Source: DASPNM01 sp035626515 (lineage in GTDB: Bacteria; Bacteroidota; Bacteroidia; Chitinophagales; Chitinophagaceae). From it: a DNA stretch of 54,388 nucleotides. Made by a program: the position numbers and the translations under genes. This document shows positions 50,502 through 54,388 of the stretch, piece after piece. The stretch is from positions 1-54,388 of the forward strand of contig DASPNM010000016.1 in assembly GCA_035626515.1 (NCBI GenBank). Reading direction: 5' to 3'. Numbering within the stretch: the stretch's first letter is position 1; each line of letters starts with the position of its first letter. A model generated the notes under the pieces. The model was given only the letters and a program-made list of their open reading frames with translations. It was not told the DNA's origin and searched no databases.

Positions 50502-52082
50502 ATGCCTATCCGGATTCTCTTTTTCCTCATACTGTTTCTTCCACCTTCGTTGCATGCGCAGCAGGATTTCGATGTGCTGCACTATCGGTATGAAATCCTT
50601 CTTTCGGACGCTTCAGACAGCATTCACGGAATGGCCGCTGTAAAAGTTCGAATCCTGAAGAACGGTGGCGATATTTCGCTTGACCTGGATCTTCCGAATC
50701 AAGACGGCACCGGAATGCATCCCGGAACGATCACGGGACAGGGCGTGGAAAATGTACACCGCGGCAACGACATCCTGAAGCTCAGCTTCCGTCCCGCAAA
50801 AAAGGCAGGTGATACAGTTACCATCCTGATCCCGTATCGCGGCCTTCCAGCAAACGGACTGATCATTGCAAAAAACAAATTCGGCCGCCGAACTTTTTTC
50901 GCGGACAACTGGCCCAATCGCGCGCACCACTGGGTTCCGTGCCGCGACGATCCGTCGGATAAAGCCTCGGTGGAATTTATCGTCACCGCGCCGCCGCAGT
51001 ACGAGGTGGTTTCCAACGGGATTAAGGTCGAAGAAAGCAGCCTCGATGGCGGCCGCAAGCGAACCCACTGGCTCGAAGAGATTCCGCTTCCCACCAAGGT
51101 GATGGTGATCGGTGTCGCGGAGTTTGCTACAGGCCTGGCGGGTGAAGTGAATGGCGTTCCGGTGTGGAGTTGGGTTTACCCGGAAGAACGGGACAAAGGC
51201 TTTTATGACTACGCAGTGGCCGTGGACATTCTCAGGTTTTTTTCGGATTACATCGGTCCGTATCCTTACCGGAAGCTGGCGAATGTACAATCGAAGACGA
51301 TGTTTGGCGGAATGGAAAATGCGAGCGCCATCTTTTATTCGGAATCATCGGTGACGGGTCAGCGGGAAAGCGAAGGACTGATCGCGCATGAGATCGCCCA
51401 TCAGTGGTTTGGAAACATGGCGACGGAAAAGCATTTTTCCCATCTCTGGCTCAGCGAAGGATTCGCCAGCTACCTCACGCATATTTACCTGGAAACGCGG
51501 TATGGACTGCAGCGGCTGCAACGCGGGCTAGCGGAAGACAGGCAACAGGTGATCGAATTCGTGAAAACATCTACACGGCCGGTTGTTGATTCACTGTCGC
51601 CATTTTTTCAATTATTGAATCCAAACAGCTACCAGAAGGGAAGCTGGATCCTGCACATGTTGCGCCGCCAGGTCGGGGATTCCACCTTTCGCAGGATCCT
51701 GCGTGAATATTACGAGCGCTTCCGCGGAAAAAATGCCGATAGTCGGGATTTCCAGTCTGTCGCCGAGCAGGTAAGCCGCCGGAATCTGGATGGGTTTTTC
51801 CGGCAATGGCTGCACCGCGCCGGGATTCCGAAGCTGCAGGTCAACTGGAAATACAATTCAAAGCAAAAGACAATTGGGATCACCGTGATGCAGCAGACAG
51901 CGCCCTTCAGCTTTCCACTGCAGATAGCCGTTCGGGAGGGCACCGCCACCCGCATGCTCACCCTTTCCGTCAGCAGACCGGTCGAAACATTCCAGTTCTC
52001 TGCGAAAAGGCGGCCCGACAATCTCATTCTCGATCCGATGGTTTCCCTGTTATTTGAGGGGACGATCACCGAAGTCCGTTAG
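50502..52082 (+). CDS. Secreted M1-family zinc aminopeptidase
   Basis: 526 residues with signal peptide MPIRILFFLILFLPPSLHAQ. N-terminal beta-saddle domain, then the catalytic domain with the exopeptidase motif GGMEN at 269-273, HEIAH at 296-300, and the third zinc ligand E319 in LSEGFASYL; the H-E-x2-H-x18-E spacing is intact. It stops shortly after the catalytic domain plus a small beta domain, so it lacks the long helical C-terminal domain of PepN (~870 residues), as in leukotriene-A4-hydrolase-like short forms. TATATTTA lies 14 bases upstream of the ATG, one base off the -7 pattern. Confidence 0.92.
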   Translation: MPIRILFFLILFLPPSLHAQQDFDVLHYRYEILLSDASDSIHGMAAVKVRILKNGGDISLDLDLPNQDGTGMHPGTITGQGVENVHRGNDILKLSFRPAKKAGDTVTILIPYRGLPANGLIIAKNKFGRRTFFADNWPNRAHHWVPCRDDPSDKASVEFIVTAPPQYEVVSNGIKVEESSLDGGRKRTHWLEEIPLPTKVMVIGVAEFATGLAGEVNGVPVWSWVYPEERDKGFYDYAVAVDILRFFSDYIGPYPYRKLANVQSKTMFGGMENASAIFYSESSVTGQRESEGLIAHEIAHQWFGNMATEKHFSHLWLSEGFASYLTHIYLETRYGLQRLQRGLAEDRQQVIEFVKTSTRPVVDSLSPFFQLLNPNSYQKGSWILHMLRRQVGDSTFRRILREYYERFRGKNADSRDFQSVAEQVSRRNLDGFFRQWLHRAGIPKLQVNWKYNSKQKTIGITVMQQTAPFSFPLQIAVREGTATRMLTLSVSRPVETFQFSAKRRPDNLILDPMVSLLFEGTITEVR

Positions 52083-52223
52083 CCGAATGATCTGGTCGCG
52101 GGCAGAAAAAAAGCCGGGCTCGCTGCGCAAATCCGCGATCAGGTTCCGAATCATGTATTATTTTCGGCGATGAGGGATCGGCAGCGGTGCGTCATCGATT
52201 AACTGTTTGTAAAGCCACTAATT

Positions 52224-53045
52224 ATGGGAGCTGTACCAGCCGGCGGAAATGTTTGGAAAACCATTGGCATCGGGGTACTCACAACCGTACTCGCCTACAC
52301 CATCGTGAACCTGATCTTTGAGAAAAGGAAGGAGCACAAGAAAAAAAAACAGGCTACCGTGGGCGCCTGGAAGGCTATTGTGAAGAGCAATGAGTTCTTC
52401 CTGGACGATTTTTATTCGGAGCTCTGCAGGAAAGACATGGCTCAGATGAGCAAGAATCTGCAGCGCGCCGTAGATAAACAGATCAGCGATTACGAGCTCA
52501 TGCAGAAAAAGCCTGACCTGGATGAGGACCTTGCTCTTTATATCAACCGCTACATTGACCGCTGCCGGGATATGAAAAGCATCATGGACGATTATTTTAA
52601 TGCCCGGACCGCGGTGAGTAGCGACAGCGGTATCACGGAATTCCAACGGACGCAAAAGCTCCTCGACGTAGAAAACGAGTATGTACCCCGATTCACGGGA
52701 CTGCTTTCTCAGGATTCGGCGAAGATCGAGCTCCTGCACCAGGAGCTAAGGGATAAATACGGGAATGCTTTTCAGCCCCTCGAGCTCCCGGCCGTTTCTG
52801 TCAATAAGATCACCGGCACCTGGGGCGACGGAAAAATTCGCTTTCGCTTCGACGCCGATCATTCATTCCTGATGACGGACGCGGAGAACCAGCAATACCG
52901 CGGACGCTGGACTCTCGAACAGAATACCCTCACGCTCCGTTTCGACGGAAACTCGGTCACTTATCACATAGTACATTACGGGAAAGATTATTTACGCTTT
53001 ACGGTAAACGAGATGACCGACGTGAGGCAGGTGTGCAGGCAGTAA
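52224..53045 (+). CDS. Membrane-anchored protein of unknown function
   Basis: 273 residues. An N-terminal membrane helix (~10-28, WKTIGIGVLTTVLAYTIVNLIF) with a strongly basic stretch KRKEHKKKK after it, which places the bulk in the cytoplasm by the positive-inside rule. A helical domain (~45-185) is followed by a small beta domain (~195-265) with ITGTWGDGKIRFRFDADHSF and YRGRWTLEQNTLTLRFDG, a lipocalin/DUF-like pattern seen in many Bacteroidota proteins. No family recognised. It ends 9 bases before the comM-like gene. Confidence 0.6.
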   Translation: MGAVPAGGNVWKTIGIGVLTTVLAYTIVNLIFEKRKEHKKKKQATVGAWKAIVKSNEFFLDDFYSELCRKDMAQMSKNLQRAVDKQISDYELMQKKPDLDEDLALYINRYIDRCRDMKSIMDDYFNARTAVSSDSGITEFQRTQKLLDVENEYVPRFTGLLSQDSAKIELLHQELRDKYGNAFQPLELPAVSVNKITGTWGDGKIRFRFDADHSFLMTDAENQQYRGRWTLEQNTLTLRFDGNSVTYHIVHYGKDYLRFTVNEMTDVRQVCRQ

Positions 53046-53054
53046 TCCGCAGGT

Positions 53055-54388
53055 ATGCTGGTAAGGACTTTCGGGAGCGCGGTGTATGGTGTGGATGCGA
53101 TCCCAATCACCATCGAAGTGAGCTGGTTTGCCAATTCCGGCAAGGATCCAACCATTGTCGGTCTTCCCGACAACGCGGTCAAGGAAAGCCTGCAGCGCGT
53201 GGAGAGTACCTTCAAAACGAATGGTTATGACATGCCGCGCACGAAGGTGCTGGTAAACCTCGCTCCTGCCGACATCAAAAAGAGCGGTACCGCTTTCGAC
53301 CTGCCGATCGCGCTCGGGATCCTGGCTGCTTCTGACCAATTGGGAAATTCCGGGCTTCTTTCACAATATATGATCATGGGGGAACTTGGCCTCGACGGCG
53401 AGGTTCGGCCCATCCGGGGTGCGCTGCCGATCGCCATCGAAGCGAGGCGACGCGGACTAAAAGGTTTGATCGTGCCTACGGCAAATGCCCGCGAAGCGGG
53501 CATGGTGAACAATCTTTGCGTTTACGGCGTATCGCAGATCACTGAGGTGATCGATTTTTTTCGCCTGGCAGAAAATGGCCTGCAGCCCGTGGAGGTCAAC
53601 ACACGTGAAGAATTTTTCGAGTCCCAATGCGAATTCGATTTTGATTTTTCCGATGTAAAAGGTCAGGAGCACATCAAACGGGCATTGGAAATTGCCGCAG
53701 CAGGCGGACACAATGCTTTGCTCATTGGTCCACCGGGCGCAGGAAAGACCATGCTGGCGAAACGTCTGCCCACCATTCTGCCGCCCCTTACTCTGCAGGA
53801 AGCGCTCGAGACAACCAAGATCCATTCCGTTGCCGGGAAACTCCCCGACAACGCAACCCTCATTGCGCGCAGGCCATTCCGCGCGCCGCATCATACCATC
53901 AGCGACGTTGCGCTCGTGGGCGGAGGGGGCATTCCACAACCGGGAGAAATATCCCTTGCCCACAACGGCGTCCTTTTTCTCGACGAGCTGCCCGAGTTCA
54001 AGCGCACCGTGCTCGAGGTAATGCGGCAGCCAATGGAAGAACGCCGCGTGACCATTTCGCGCGCCAAGCTGGCGGTGGATTTTCCCGCCTCCTTCATGCT
54101 GATCGCTTCCATGAATCCCTGCCCCTGCGGGTTCTATAATCATCCCGAGCGGGAATGCACCTGTCCGCCCGGTGCCGTTCAGAAATATCTCAATCGCATT
54201 TCAGGTCCGCTGCTGGACCGCATCGATCTGCACGTGGAGGTAACGCCCGTCGCTTTTCATGAGCTGGCAGGGTTGCGTCCGCAGGAGAGCTCGGCGGAGA
54301 TTCGCAGCCGGGTGATCCGGGCGCGGGAGCTGCAGGCGGAGCGCTACGCGAAGCTGGACGGCGTGTACTGCAACGCGCAGGTGAGCAG
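53055..54388 (+). CDS. comM: ComM/YifB-family Mg-chelatase-like AAA+ ATPase (partial)
   Basis: The frame is open from ATG 53055 (MLVRTFGSAVYGVDAIPITI) to the window end, about 444 codons; the full family length is ~510. The N-terminal S5-like ChlI domain has TIVGLPDNAVKES and INMR-type segments replaced by VNLAPADIKKSG, then the AAA+ core with Walker A LIGPPGAGKTMLAKRLP (bases ~53725-53775), Walker B LFLDELPEF, and a cysteine-rich NPCPCGFY...ECTCPP segment typical of the family, with a YLNRISGPLLDRIDLHVEV block. In Vibrio ComM is a branch-migration helicase in natural transformation; the same role here is an extrapolation. Confidence 0.93.
   Translation, partial: MLVRTFGSAVYGVDAIPITIEVSWFANSGKDPTIVGLPDNAVKESLQRVESTFKTNGYDMPRTKVLVNLAPADIKKSGTAFDLPIALGILAASDQLGNSGLLSQYMIMGELGLDGEVRPIRGALPIAIEARRRGLKGLIVPTANAREAGMVNNLCVYGVSQITEVIDFFRLAENGLQPVEVNTREEFFESQCEFDFDFSDVKGQEHIKRALEIAAAGGHNALLIGPPGAGKTMLAKRLPTILPPLTLQEALETTKIHSVAGKLPDNATLIARRPFRAPHHTISDVALVGGGGIPQPGEISLAHNGVLFLDELPEFKRTVLEVMRQPMEERRVTISRAKLAVDFPASFMLIASMNPCPCGFYNHPERECTCPPGAVQKYLNRISGPLLDRIDLHVEVTPVAFHELAGLRPQESSAEIRSRVIRARELQAERYAKLDGVYCNAQVS

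Overview
The window looks like a chromosomal segment of a Bacteroidota bacterium, most likely from the Chitinophagaceae or a close relative. Four things point there: secreted proteins with the C-terminal sorting tail of the type IX secretion system (T9SS), a PorT homologue, several -7 promoter elements of the Bacteroidetes type TAnnTTTG, and a CRISPR repeat whose first 20 bases match, from memory, the Bacteroides type II-C repeat. The gene-dense part is moderately GC-rich. The first ~2 kb, holding the CRISPR remnant and one secreted protein, is visibly more AT-rich.

Layout. 1-186: end of a type II-C-like CRISPR array (two full repeats, one truncated, 77-bp period). 346-1890: a secreted multi-domain beta-sandwich protein. 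2213-18538 (all minus strand): a complete division and cell-wall (dcw) cluster in the order mraZ-rsmH-ftsL-ftsI-murE-mraY-murD-ftsW-murG-murC-ftsQ-ftsA-ftsZ, with murF missing, a candidate MraZ operator in front and hairpins behind. 18768-24305: a DUF3052 gene, queA, a sensor kinase without an adjacent response regulator, a YqgE/AlgH-family gene, and atpD-atpC split from any other ATP synthase genes. 24306-26737: intergenic debris, a secreted protein faintly like GldN, a small secreted protein, and a region with competing hairpins. 26738-33094: a lipoprotein L,D-transpeptidase, a GNAT-like protein, dnaX and pdhC. 33089-39635: a phosphoesterase/beta-propeller fusion, a GbsR-type regulator with a clear palindromic operator, a CoA-binding protein, a T9SS-exported metzincin protease, a 16-bp tandem repeat cluster, and small envelope proteins. 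39707-54388: engB, ubiE overlapping porT, a YD-repeat-like protein, a PaiB-like protein, a RemB/Wzi-like outer-membrane protein, pyrC, a shortened MutS homologue, a T9SS-tailed lysyl oxidase homologue, an M1 peptidase, an unknown membrane protein, and the start of comM/yifB running off the window.

How it fits together. Most of the window is housekeeping: peptidoglycan precursor synthesis and septation, ATP synthase, replication clamp loading, pyruvate dehydrogenase and pyrimidine synthesis. It is interspersed with envelope and secretion functions: PorT, T9SS cargo, an L,D-transpeptidase and an outer-membrane barrel. I see no complete new multi-gene defence or mobile system. The most interesting items are the CRISPR repeats that appear to carry their own Bacteroidetes-type promoter, a lysyl oxidase homologue that keeps the residues expected for copper and the LTQ cofactor and has a T9SS tail, a recurrent near-leaderless TAnnTTTG-N4-ATG arrangement, a nested palindrome over the GbsR promoter, and 10-bp-phased GTG boxes before mraZ.

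All family assignments are made by eye from translated sequence; no database search was run. Antisense open frames across the GC-rich genes were ignored.
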